Source of the DNA: Collimonas antrihumi
GTDB lineage: Bacteria; Pseudomonadota; Gammaproteobacteria; Burkholderiales; Burkholderiaceae_D
Direction of reading: 5' to 3'
NCBI RefSeq assembly: GCF_018304965.1
Contig: NZ_JAGQED010000032.1
Span: 1-47,307 of the forward strand
Length of the DNA stretch: 47,307 nt
The translations under genes and the position numbers were made by a program. The notes under the pieces were generated by a model that saw only the letters and a program-made list of their open reading frames with translations, did no database searches and was not told the origin of the DNA. Positions 1 through 7,978 of this stretch are shown piece by piece (position 1 is the first letter of the stretch; each line of letters begins with the position of its first letter).

Positions 1-62
1 TTGATCATTTTGACGACCTCAAGCTTAAAGCTGGGGTCGAAATTGCGGCGTTGCCTTGTCAT
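1..62 (-). CDS. IS3-family transposase OrfA, N-terminus (partial)
   Basis: The minus-strand frame starts with ATG at 62 and reads off the end of the window after about 20 residues. The peptide begins MTRQRRNFDPSFKLEVVK, a basic start followed by the FD-x-x-FK-x-E-VV pattern typical of the helix-turn-helix OrfA (InsE-like) of IS3-family elements. The ATG is preceded at good spacing by GAGGAG. In this family OrfA binds the element ends, and a frameshifted OrfAB fusion is the active transposase. OrfB is not in the window. The family assignment rests on a short peptide plus the terminus next to it. Confidence 0.75.
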   Translation of the reverse strand, partial: MTRQRRNFDPSFKLEVVKMI

Positions 63-126
63 GCAAATCTCCTCGGATGGTGGATTGTCCACCTATCGAG
101 GTGTCCGGGCAAATTAGACCACTACA
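1..126 (-). mobile_element. IS3-type insertion sequence, left end (partial)
   Basis: The first ~126 bases read on the minus strand as the beginning of an insertion sequence. A terminus near 126-130, beginning TGTAGTGGTCTAATTTG on the minus strand, is followed by a short leader, an AGGAG ribosome binding site and the start of an OrfA-type transposase gene. The element continues beyond base 1, so its size, its other end and any target duplication cannot be seen. The bases immediately outside it (from ~131) carry a hydrolase gene that lacks its beginning, so the insertion probably cut that gene. The exact last base is uncertain by about 4 bp. Confidence 0.75.
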
Positions 127-131
127 GTCCG

Positions 132-428
132 CGTCATCTTTACGCAGCGTCGCCATCTGCCATGGAACAAGAGATCCCGCTCCGGCCCGACGACAAGCCG
201 CCTGGCGGCAACGGTCCCCAAGGACCTGAGCGAACCAGCGCCAGAGGATCCGTCACGAATATCTCTCGTCCGCGCATGATTGTCTATCCTCCTGAACGGC
301 CCAACGGCAGTGCGGTGCTGGTGATTGCCGGCGGCGGCTACGCGCATATCGAGCGCGGTTTGGAAAGCATTCCGGCCGCCCGTTGGCTGCAGTCGATCGG
401 ATTTACCGTATTTGGCGTCGAGCAAAAC
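132..428 (+). pseudogene. alpha/beta hydrolase (esterase/lipase-like) internal fragment
   Basis: About 99 codons of a frame resembling the N-terminal half of secreted BD-FAE/acetyl-xylan-esterase-like alpha/beta hydrolases. Recognisable are the stretch IPLRPDDKPPGG, then ISRPRMIVYPPERPNGSAVL and the oxyanion-region motif VIAGGGYAHIE, followed by ARWLQSIGFTVFGVEQ. There is no start codon or signal peptide, because the frame runs straight out of the IS3-type end. Similarity stops near 428, before the GxSxG nucleophile region, so no active enzyme can be made. Bases ~430-628 hold only unrecognised sequence and the upstream region of the next gene. It is a remnant broken at both ends. Confidence 0.75.
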
Positions 429-628
429 CTGTGGCACCAGAGCCGGGGTAGTCGTCGTCATGGGAAGATCGAGAAAGTGCAAGCGGGCTGTCAGTATAGT
501 CTGAGCATCATTTCGTGGCACCATTAAATATATATGATGTGGCACTTTTAAAGGATCCACGAAGCGCTTACTTTAGCACATGCCGACACACATCTAACTT
601 CATGTAGCTTGGAATCGAGGAACCATTT

Positions 629-1354
629 ATGCCCAACATTGTGAATCCATACCAGCAGCCGACCGGCGAACCTGTACCCGGCTGGGCCGCACGCCCGAAG
701 CCGCCGCGCACCGTGATCGAAGGCCGCTACTGCCGCCTGGAACCACTGGATCCGCAGCGCCACGCAGCAGATCTCTATACCGCCTACAGCACAGCGCCGG
801 ATGAGCGCGACTGGACATATTTATCAGTCGGCCCGTTTGCCGATGCGGCGAGTTACCGCGACTATGCCGAGCGCGCTGCAGCCAGCCCGGATCCTTTGCA
901 CTACGCAGTCATCGAACTCAAGACGGGCCGTGCAGTCGGCACCTTGGCACTGATGCGGATCGACCCGGCTAACGGTGTCATCGAAGTCGGGTTCGTGACG
1001 TTCTCGCCGCTTCTGAAGCGCACCCCGGTTTCTACCGAGGCCCAGTACCTGCTGATGAAGCACGCCTTCGATCAACTGGGCTACCGGCGCTACGAGTGGA
1101 AGTGCGACAGTTTGAACGCGCCTTCGCGCCAGGCGGCCCAGCGCCTTGGCTTCCAGTTTGAGGGGATATTTCGCCAGGCCGTGGTCTACAAGGGACGCAA
1201 CCGTGACACCGCGTGGTTCTCCATCGTAGACCGTGAATGGCCTGCGTTGCGCACAGCCTTCGAGAGATGGCTGGCCCCAGAGAACTTCGACGCGCAAGGG
1301 CAGCAGCGCACATCGCTGACAGCGATGCGCGACGATCAATCAACCGCAAGCTAG
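629..1354 (+). CDS. GNAT family N-acetyltransferase (RimJ/RimL-like)
   Basis: A 241-residue acetyltransferase of the RimJ/RimL (Acetyltransf_3) type. The N-terminal ~35 residues precede the fold, which opens with RYCRLEPLDPQRHAADLY. The acetyl-CoA binding half is seen in AVGTLALMRIDPANGVIEVGFVTFSPLLKRTPVSTEAQYLL, and the C-terminal beta-bulge region in YEWKCDSLNAPSRQAAQRLGFQFEGIFRQ. Members move an acetyl group from acetyl-CoA to an amine (protein N-terminus, drug or small molecule); the substrate here cannot be told. The start ATG at 629 is preceded by GAGGAACC. The gene is convergent with the carboxypeptidase gene and the two stop codons overlap in the palindrome CTAG (1351-1354). Confidence 0.9.
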   Translation: MPNIVNPYQQPTGEPVPGWAARPKPPRTVIEGRYCRLEPLDPQRHAADLYTAYSTAPDERDWTYLSVGPFADAASYRDYAERAAASPDPLHYAVIELKTGRAVGTLALMRIDPANGVIEVGFVTFSPLLKRTPVSTEAQYLLMKHAFDQLGYRRYEWKCDSLNAPSRQAAQRLGFQFEGIFRQAVVYKGRNRDTAWFSIVDREWPALRTAFERWLAPENFDAQGQQRTSLTAMRDDQSTAS

Positions 1355-2964
1355 TTGCGGCTTTCCTTCGTTTTCATCGTCTGCAACGTCCGGATTCTGG
1401 CCATCGCCTGATGGTCAGAAGTAGCGGCGTCTATCATCGCCGCCACATCGGCTTTCAAGGCGGTGCGTGACCCGGCCTCCAGATACACCATGTGGCCCGA
1501 CGGGTAGAATTTGGCGCTCAGGTTCTTTCGCACGGCAGGATCGACCAGCGGCATTTTCTGCAGATCCATGACGGTCTGGTAGAACGGCGTGACGAAATCG
1601 TAATAGCCGTTGGCCGACAACACTTTCAAATCGACGTTCAAGCTCATCGTCGCGGCCAAATCACCGGCCGTGTACAAGATGATATTGCCCTTGGCATCGA
1701 TGCCCTTTTGCGCGCCGGTCGGATCGATATGGGTGAAATCCCAATTCTGGAACGCCTTGTCGTTCAGATCGGTGAAAGCCGAATTCGAGGTGAACTTCAA
1801 ACCGTCGTTCAGGTAGTAGTTCCACATCGCCGTATAGACGCCCGACACTGCTGTCATGCTCGGATCGTTGCCGCCTGAATTCGGTGAAATATCGGCGGCA
1901 ATCCCCGTATCGACGCCGGTGACGCGGCCGTCATAAGAGCCGAGCGCCAGCCCCTGGCTTTGCAACAGGCTGATCAGGAACAGCGTTCTGCCGTTGCCGT
2001 CGCCGGCGGTTATGTCTAGCCCCCAGGCGGTTAGCGTGGTTGGGTCGATGCCGGTGAAGTCGCTCAATTTTTGCAACGTCGCCGGATCGAACTTGGGGAA
2101 TTTCTCCAAAGCCGTAGCATAGTCGCCACGCGCAAATAGCGCCGCGCTTGCCATCAGTGTCGACAGGCTGGCCGGCGGCGGCGTCAGATGGGTTTTCTTG
2201 TGATACCAGGCGTCCGCTACTGCCGTCGGCAACGCGCCCACAGGATTGCCCGCTTGCGCGTAATCGAGGATCGATGATTGCAGGGTGATGCCGTTCAGAT
2301 CGATACCATCTTCGTGCAGCAGATACGACAGCACGGCGCTGCGTGGCGTGCCATAGGATTCGCCAAACAGGAATTTCGGTGAATTCCAGCGGTCATTCGC
2401 GGTGAGATAGCGCTTGATGAATTGCCGGATCGATTTGGCATCCTGGTCCACGCCCCAGAAATCCTTGTTCTTGTATGGCGCAATGGCGGCGGAATAACCG
2501 GTGCCGACCGGATTGATGAATACCAGGTCAGTCTTGTCGAGCAGGCTGTCTGGATTGTCTTCCAGGGTATAGGGCGCCGGCGGCGTGAAGCCTGGCATGG
2601 AGGTCTTGATGCGCTTAGGTGCGAACGATCCCAGCATGACGAACACCGAGGACGAACCCGGTCCGCCGTTATAGAAAAAAGTGACCGGACGGGTATTGAG
2701 ATCACCCCCGTCGACGGAAAACGCCACGTAGAATATTTTCGCGGCAGGCTGCGAATTATCGGCATCGACCGCCACCAGATGGCCCGCCGTCGCCGTGTAC
2801 GGATAGGCACGCCCGCTTATCGTTGTGCTGTGATGCGTGATAGCGGCATTTTCGCTCGCATCGGCGACCGAATCGCCTGGCCCGTTACCGTAGGCGGTGG
2901 AGTCAAAAAACGGCTGGTCTTGCGGTGAACCCGCAGCCTTGATCGACGCAAAATTGAAGCTCAT
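1351..2964 (-). CDS. Serine carboxypeptidase-like peptidase, family S10
   Basis: A 537-residue protein of peptidase family S10, serine exopeptidases that take residues off peptide C-termini and work best at acid pH. The oxyanion/substrate motif FFYNGGPGSSS lies near residue 100 and the nucleophile motif FLFGESYGTPRS puts the catalytic Ser at about 203. The expected Asp is in NGYYDFVTPFYQ and the His in YPSGHMVYLEAG near the C-terminus. No signal peptide or membrane anchor is visible, which is unusual for a secreted-type enzyme. A GTG at 2970 is also possible, but ATG at 2964 is better spaced from AGGAAG. The sedolisin gene lies 82 bp upstream on the same strand, so the two could be co-transcribed as an endo/exo peptidase pair. 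Confidence 0.9.
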   Translation of the reverse strand: MSFNFASIKAAGSPQDQPFFDSTAYGNGPGDSVADASENAAITHHSTTISGRAYPYTATAGHLVAVDADNSQPAAKIFYVAFSVDGGDLNTRPVTFFYNGGPGSSSVFVMLGSFAPKRIKTSMPGFTPPAPYTLEDNPDSLLDKTDLVFINPVGTGYSAAIAPYKNKDFWGVDQDAKSIRQFIKRYLTANDRWNSPKFLFGESYGTPRSAVLSYLLHEDGIDLNGITLQSSILDYAQAGNPVGALPTAVADAWYHKKTHLTPPPASLSTLMASAALFARGDYATALEKFPKFDPATLQKLSDFTGIDPTTLTAWGLDITAGDGNGRTLFLISLLQSQGLALGSYDGRVTGVDTGIAADISPNSGGNDPSMTAVSGVYTAMWNYYLNDGLKFTSNSAFTDLNDKAFQNWDFTHIDPTGAQKGIDAKGNIILYTAGDLAATMSLNVDLKVLSANGYYDFVTPFYQTVMDLQKMPLVDPAVRKNLSAKFYPSGHMVYLEAGSRTALKADVAAMIDAATSDHQAMARIRTLQTMKTKESRN

Positions 2965-2990
2965 GATCACTTCCTTTCCGAGACGTTTGC

Positions 2991-3012
2991 GATAGGTTTG
3001 CGATAGGTTTGC
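2991..3012. repeat. Tandem 11-bp repeat between the two peptidase genes
   Basis: Two perfect head-to-tail copies of GATAGGTTTGC, preceded by a partial copy, lie in the 82-bp gap between the sedolisin stop and the carboxypeptidase start. It may be replication slippage or part of a regulatory site; nothing else identifies it. Confidence 0.7.
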
Positions 3013-3046
3013 AAAACGCTAGCGGCTGGCCGGCCGCCACAGCACA

Positions 3047-4651
3047 TCAAAGCACGCTTGCCAGCTTCTTGCCGTCAGGGCTGCCCAGCCCGGTGCATGC
3101 ATCCCATCCCGGCGCAGCGGCATAGTAGCCGTTATTACCTTGAGTGACGTCGTGGAAGGCGGCCTGTTGCTGATACAGTGTCGGATTGACGAAACCGACC
3201 GCACTGCCCTTCGCGGTATTGATACGTGCGAACAACGCTGCCCACAGCGGCGCCACCGCACTGGTCCCGCCTACCACCGCATCGCTGCCGTCGATATAGA
3301 CCTGGTAACCGGTGACCGGGTCGGCGTTGCCGGCGACGTCAGGCACGCCGCGTTTCAATAGCGGCCGGTTGTTGCCGTTGCTGCCAGTCAGGATGAGGTT
3401 CTGCTGCCAGGGCGGCAAAGCGAAAACCGCGCTGACACCACCGCCGCCGGCGCCGCCTTGCGTGCCGTCATTCCATACCACCTCGCTCTCGATCGCATTA
3501 CCCGCAGCGAGCAGCCTGGTGCCGCCGCAAGCCAGGGCATACGGACTGGATGCCGGGAAATCGACATTGTTCCCGCTTGCCACGCCGTCGCCGGAGCCGC
3601 TGTCACCGGAGGCAACGCATACTGTTACCCCCATCGCGGCGGCAGCTTGCAGCGCTGTGTTGAAGGCTTGCATGGCTTGCTGCGTCCAGCGCGGCTCGGC
3701 ACTGCCCCAGCTGATCGAGATGACAGATGGCTTGTTGACGTTGTCATGTACCGCGCTGTTGAGCGCATTTAGAAAACCGGCATCGGTATTGGTCGAAAAA
3801 TACACCACGATATGCGCTTCCGGCGCCAACGCGCCGATGATTTCGATGTCCAGCACCACTTCACCGTCGGCGCCGTTAGGATCGCCGCTCGGCTGGTTTC
3901 CGGGGCCGTTTACCGCGACCGAAGTGACGTCGGGAAGTGCAACGCCGAGCTTTGAAAAATAAGTTTGCAGATCGGCGGCCTGGTAGCCCCCGCCTAGTTC
4001 GATGATGCCGATGCACTGGCCTTTACCGAGGTTATCGGGAAAATCATACAACGACGCCAGCTGCGTCGGCACGAAGGAAGTGGAAACTTTGTGCGCTGCA
4101 AAACGGAACGGCGGCTGCAGACGAAAATGTGCATGGGCCTGTGGCCGGTCGTCGAGACCGATGACCGCCGTCACGATATCTTGCAGCTCGGCAGGAATCT
4201 TGACGACACCGGTACGTCCGCGATAGTTGCCAAGATGCGATTCATAACGCTGCAGATCGACATCGAATGCTTGATTGAACTGCGCCACCGAGCCGGATAG
4301 GGTAACGGTGCTGCAGGCTGGATTCTCGCGCACCACCTGCAACCCGTGATCACGCGCAAACGTGACGACCCTGGCGATGTTCTGTGGCGTGGCGGAAAAT
4401 TTTCTGGCGAATTCTTCACGTGAAAGATGTGCTGCCTGTGTTGCTTCAGGCGCGCCGGCACGCTCACTTGCACTCTGACTATCGACGATATCGCATAACT
4501 CCTGGTCCGCATTGCAGCGCATCACAATCGTCACTTCAATTTGCTCGGAGGGCACTGCTGCGCCGATACATCGGGCTCCGGAAACAATGCTGCGTTCGCT
4601 GCCGGCTAGAGGAATCTTGGGAACGTTCTGGACTTTCGGGATTTTTGCCAT
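3047..4651 (-). CDS. Sedolisin (kumamolisin-like) serine-carboxyl peptidase, family S53, with pro-domain
   Basis: A 534-residue pro-enzyme. Residues ~60-170 form the Pro-kumamolisin activation domain and ~190-534 the subtilisin-like catalytic domain. The catalytic tetrad can be assigned: Glu264 and Asp268 in GEVVLDIEIIGALAP, oxyanion Asp350 in VASGDSGSGDG, and Ser464 in GGTSAVAPLWAA. The spacings (4, 82 and 114 residues) equal those of kumamolisin (E78, D82, D164, S278). The C-terminal DVTQGNNG...GWDACTGLGSP region is the calcium-binding loop of the family. Sedolisins are endopeptidases active at acid pH that self-cleave the pro-domain. No Sec signal is visible, as in several bacterial kumamolisins. 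ATG 4651 has only GAGG two bases away, so the start is less certain. It is divergent from the Mop gene. Confidence 0.93.
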   Translation of the reverse strand: MAKIPKVQNVPKIPLAGSERSIVSGARCIGAAVPSEQIEVTIVMRCNADQELCDIVDSQSASERAGAPEATQAAHLSREEFARKFSATPQNIARVVTFARDHGLQVVRENPACSTVTLSGSVAQFNQAFDVDLQRYESHLGNYRGRTGVVKIPAELQDIVTAVIGLDDRPQAHAHFRLQPPFRFAAHKVSTSFVPTQLASLYDFPDNLGKGQCIGIIELGGGYQAADLQTYFSKLGVALPDVTSVAVNGPGNQPSGDPNGADGEVVLDIEIIGALAPEAHIVVYFSTNTDAGFLNALNSAVHDNVNKPSVISISWGSAEPRWTQQAMQAFNTALQAAAAMGVTVCVASGDSGSGDGVASGNNVDFPASSPYALACGGTRLLAAGNAIESEVVWNDGTQGGAGGGGVSAVFALPPWQQNLILTGSNGNNRPLLKRGVPDVAGNADPVTGYQVYIDGSDAVVGGTSAVAPLWAALFARINTAKGSAVGFVNPTLYQQQAAFHDVTQGNNGYYAAAPGWDACTGLGSPDGKKLASVL

Positions 4652-4956
4652 GGCCTCAATACTCCGTGTCTGATTTCTTTATGACCGAGGTTTGGAGAGA
4701 CAGTTCATTTCCACTTAGAAATATTCTACAGCGAAAGATCGGCCGGCCCTATAACGTCATTTCCAAATCCCTGTCCGAAACAAATTACAGATCCCGTCGC
4801 AAAGCCGCGTATTGCTGCAAGGCTATAGGTAGTAACATCAGGATGTGATTCCCATGATTTCGCAGCAAGGTAAGATAAAACTCCGCCGCTATTTTCTGCC
4901 AAGCCCCCGGGCTGGCGCTCAACGTAATTTCGACACAAATCAAGGAGTACAACAAC
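4652..4956. other. Divergent intergenic region (sedolisin / di-Mop gene)
   Basis: About 300 bp without a coding region, between the minus-strand sedolisin gene and the plus-strand Mop gene. It should hold both promoters. AAGGAG ahead of ATG 4957 is the ribosome binding site of the Mop gene. I see no clear palindrome, riboswitch or RNA gene. Confidence 0.5.
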
Positions 4957-5385
4957 ATGCTGACTAGTGCACGCAATGAATTCGCAGGCAAGGTTACCGC
5001 CATTAACGAAGGCGCCGTCAACGACGAAGTGGAGATCACGCTCGCCGGCGGCGACCGCATCGTTGCGGTCATCACCCGGGAAAGCACCAAATACCTCGAG
5101 CTGAAGCCAGGTACGGAAGCGCTGGCGCTGGTGAAAGCGCCATGGGTGATTTTGTTCAACCCTGATGCCGGCATCAAATTTTCTACGCGCAACCGCCTGC
5201 AAGGCACCGTCACGGCAGTGAAGACCGGCGCGGTGAATACCGAAGTAGCGGTCAGCCTCAACGGCGGCGCAACGCTGACTGCCATCATTACCCAGGAAAG
5301 CGCAACGGCGCTGGGCTTGGCGGCCGGTAAGCCGGTAGTGGCGATTTTCAAAGCCTCGCACGTGATCGTCGGCGTCAAGGGCTGA
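4957..5385 (+). CDS. Molybdopterin/molybdate-binding protein with two TOBE (Mop) domains
   Basis: A 142-residue molbindin with two successive ~70-residue Mop/TOBE domains. The repeats are evident: FAGKVTAINEGAVNDEVEITLAGGDRIVAVITRES in the first and LQGTVTAVKTGAVNTEVAVSLNGGATLTAIITQES in the second, each followed by a turn ending in a VKAPWVIL- or FKASHVIV-type strand. Molbindins bind molybdate or tungstate oxyanions at subunit interfaces in the cytoplasm and serve as a metal store or buffer. The gene starts at ATG 4957 behind AAGGAG and stands alone. No modABC transporter, ModE or molybdoenzyme gene is nearby. Confidence 0.92.
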   Translation: MLTSARNEFAGKVTAINEGAVNDEVEITLAGGDRIVAVITRESTKYLELKPGTEALALVKAPWVILFNPDAGIKFSTRNRLQGTVTAVKTGAVNTEVAVSLNGGATLTAIITQESATALGLAAGKPVVAIFKASHVIVGVKG

Positions 5386-5785
5386 AGACCTGAAGGCCGG
5401 AGAATAGCCACTTCAATTCAGTACGACAGCATCCACCTCCCCTGCAACAGCGGCAACCCTCCTGCCAGAGGGCAGGCCGCTGCGGTTCGCTCTTTGCGGT
5501 ATCTCGTCGCATCATCTCCTGGTTGCCAAATAAATACTATACTGAAGGCAACTGCCGGGTCTCGGGGGCAAATCGGTCCGGGAAAAGTGGTTTAAGCAAA
5601 CCTTAAGTAAAGCCAAGTAGAATTAGTCAAATTGAACGCTTGTCCAGCGTGCCGGTCAAATTGCACCGTGCCGGGCCTTCCGGCAGAGATTCCCGTGGGC
5701 AATCTTGATGTAATGGGAAAAAATAGCGGGAAAAATCAATGCACTTGCTGCTCAAATCATCACCGAACATCGAATTGAAGGTTAT
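5386..5785. other. 400-bp intergenic region before prc
   Basis: No coding region recognised. It contains the hairpin at 5448-5482 just after the Mop gene, then an AT-richer part (5520-5780) that probably carries the prc promoter. GAAGG precedes ATG 5786. No RNA gene or conserved riboswitch structure was recognised. Confidence 0.45.
5448..5482 (+). terminator. Hairpin downstream of the Mop gene, possible terminator
   Basis: A two-part stem: outer arms CAGCGGC/GCCGCTG flank inner arms CCTGCC/GGCAGG around a short loop. It sits 62 bp after the Mop stop. The following bases (GGTTCGCTCTTT) are only weakly T-rich, so it may be an imperfect intrinsic terminator or just a stable mRNA end. Confidence 0.4.
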
Positions 5786-7942
5786 ATGCGCCTAAGAAAT
5801 AGTCTGTTATGTGTACTGTTGGCAATTTCCACCGCCGCCTATGCGTTGGAAGCCGGCCCACCTCCGGCCTTGGCGCCGTTGCAGCAGCAAGCGCAAGCGG
5901 CTCACCTGAGCGCGCAATTCCTGAGTCGTTTCCACTACAAACCGGTGCCGCTGGACGACGCCTTGTCCGCGAAGATCATCAATCGCTATATCAAGCTGCT
6001 CGATCCGGAAAAATTCTTTTTCATACAAGCGGATATCGATCAATTTACCGCTCAGCACAATAAGCTCGACGACGCAATTTATCGCGAAGACCTGCAAATT
6101 CCTTTCGCCATTTTCAACCTGTATGAACAGCGCATAGTGGAACGCCTGACCTATGCGCGTGAATTGCTCAAACAAGGTTTCGACTTTAGCCAGAAAGAAG
6201 ATTATTCCTTCGTGCGCGATAAGGAGCCTTGGCCGAAAACCACAGCAGAAAGCCGCGAACTGTGGCGCAAGCGTGTCAAGAACGACTGGCTGCGCCTGAA
6301 ACTGGCCGGCAAGAAAGACCAGGCGATTCGCGAAACGCTCAGCAAGCGTTACGAAAATTCCCTGACGCGCGCCTACAAGTACAAGAGCGACGACGTGTTC
6401 CAGATTTTCATGAACGCTTATGCGACATCGATTGAGCCGCATACCGATTATCTGGGTACGACTGCTGCGGCAGATTTCGATATCTCCATGAAGCTTTCCC
6501 TGGTCGGCATCGGTGCTGTGCTCCAGGAGCGGGATGAATACACGACCATACGCGAACTGGTAGCAGGCGGTCCGGCGCAATTGTCCGGCAAGCTTGCCGT
6601 CGGCGACCGGATTGTCGGCGTGGCGCAAGGCGAAAAAGGCGTCATGACAGATGTGGTCGGCACGCGGATTGACGATGTCGTCAAACAGATTCGTGGCGCC
6701 AAGGATACGGTAGTGCGCCTGGACATATTGCCGGCCGATGCCGGTCCGGATGGCAAGCACAAACTGATCAACCTGGTGCGTAACAAGATCAGCCTGGAAC
6801 AACAGGCGGCAAAAAAATCCATCATCACCACCAAGAACGGCGACGCCACCCGCAAAGTGGGCGTGATTACCTTGCCAGCCTTCTATGAAGATTTTGATGC
6901 GCGACGCAAGGGCGACAAGAATTTCAGGAGCGCCAGCCGCGATGTGGCGGCACTCCTGGCCGATCTGAAAAAGGAAAAGGTCGACAGCGTCCTGATCGAT
7001 TTGCGCAATAACGGCGGCGGTTCGCTGACTGAGGCGGTCGACCTGACCGGCCTGTTTGTCGGCAAGGGACCGATCGTGCAGCAACGCAACGCGCGCGGCG
7101 ACGTCAACGTCGAAGCCGACGACCGTCCGACTCCTGCCTGGACCGGCCCGCTGGCAGTACTGATCAATCGCGGCTCGGCCTCTGCCTCGGAAATTTTTGC
7201 GGCGGCAATCCAGGACTATGGACGCGGCATCATTATCGGCGAAGGCAGTTTTGGCAAAGGCACCGTGCAGACCATGGTCAATCTTGACGAGCTGACGCAT
7301 AACGATAAGCCGAAGTTCGGTGAACTGAAGATGACCATCGCGCAATTTTTCCGGATCAACGGCGGCACCACCCAGTTGCGCGGCGTAACGCCGGACATAA
7401 GCTTGCCCGGCTTCTCGGATCCCGAAGCCTTTGGCGAGTCGAGCTACGATAACGCCCTGCCGTGGTCGCAAGTCAAGGCGGCGGATTATGTGCCTTACGG
7501 CGATCTGAAAAGCCTGGTGCCGCAGATCCAGAGCCGGCATGATGCGCGCGTGGAAAAAAACAAGGACTTCCAGCGTTTCCTGGAAGATGTGAGCGAGTTG
7601 AATGTGCAACGCAAGAAGCGCGTCATCTCTCTCAACGAAGCTGACAGGCGTGCCGAGATGGCACAGCAGGAAGCGCGTCTCAAGGCACGCGGCAAAGCTG
7701 AGGATAGCAGTGCTAAAGACAAGGACGATGCTGCTGTCGACGCCGAGTTGAATCGCCAGGACGACGGTCTGCAAGCCAACGAACGCAGCCTGAGTGCCGA
7801 CATCGCGGCGGAAAAAGCGCTGAAGAATGCGAAGGACGTACTGCTGAACGAAGCGGCGCAGATACTTGGCGATGAATCGGATCTGCTCAAGTCCAATGTC
7901 AAATTCGCGGTGCAGCAACCAGCTGCCGCCGTGCAGAAATAA
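5786..7942 (+). CDS. prc: Carboxy-terminal processing (tail-specific) periplasmic protease Prc
   Basis: A 718-residue S41A protease, slightly longer than E. coli Prc (682). An N-terminal Sec signal peptide (MRLRNSLLCVLLAISTAAYA) sends it to the periplasm. Then come the N-terminal helical domain (~40-230), a PDZ domain (~240-330, with LVGIGAVLQERDEYTTIRELVAGGPA and GKLAVGDRIVGVA), the S41 protease core and a C-terminal DUF3340-type helical tail rich in Lys, Glu and Ala. The Ser-Lys dyad is Ser466 in NRGSASASEIF and Lys491 in GEGSFGKGTVQ, 25 residues apart as in E. coli (S452/K477). Prc degrades or trims periplasmic proteins from non-polar C-termini, for example FtsI and peptidoglycan hydrolases. 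It is a single gene, convergent with the IclR gene. Confidence 0.96.
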   Translation: MRLRNSLLCVLLAISTAAYALEAGPPPALAPLQQQAQAAHLSAQFLSRFHYKPVPLDDALSAKIINRYIKLLDPEKFFFIQADIDQFTAQHNKLDDAIYREDLQIPFAIFNLYEQRIVERLTYARELLKQGFDFSQKEDYSFVRDKEPWPKTTAESRELWRKRVKNDWLRLKLAGKKDQAIRETLSKRYENSLTRAYKYKSDDVFQIFMNAYATSIEPHTDYLGTTAAADFDISMKLSLVGIGAVLQERDEYTTIRELVAGGPAQLSGKLAVGDRIVGVAQGEKGVMTDVVGTRIDDVVKQIRGAKDTVVRLDILPADAGPDGKHKLINLVRNKISLEQQAAKKSIITTKNGDATRKVGVITLPAFYEDFDARRKGDKNFRSASRDVAALLADLKKEKVDSVLIDLRNNGGGSLTEAVDLTGLFVGKGPIVQQRNARGDVNVEADDRPTPAWTGPLAVLINRGSASASEIFAAAIQDYGRGIIIGEGSFGKGTVQTMVNLDELTHNDKPKFGELKMTIAQFFRINGGTTQLRGVTPDISLPGFSDPEAFGESSYDNALPWSQVKAADYVPYGDLKSLVPQIQSRHDARVEKNKDFQRFLEDVSELNVQRKKRVISLNEADRRAEMAQQEARLKARGKAEDSSAKDKDDAAVDAELNRQDDGLQANERSLSADIAAEKALKNAKDVLLNEAAQILGDESDLLKSNVKFAVQQPAAAVQK

Positions 7943-7978
7943 TTAGTCGCTGAACAAAACTGGCAACTGATCTGATAT

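Noticed and set aside
430-560. Minus-strand start resembling a protein N-terminus (MVPRNDAQTILTARL)
   Set aside because: It runs into the antisense of the hydrolase fragment and matches no family I know; no ribosome site was convincing.
5807-7918. 703-codon open frame antisense to prc
   Set aside because: It mirrors prc almost end to end, shows no recognisable domain and arises from the codon bias of the real gene.
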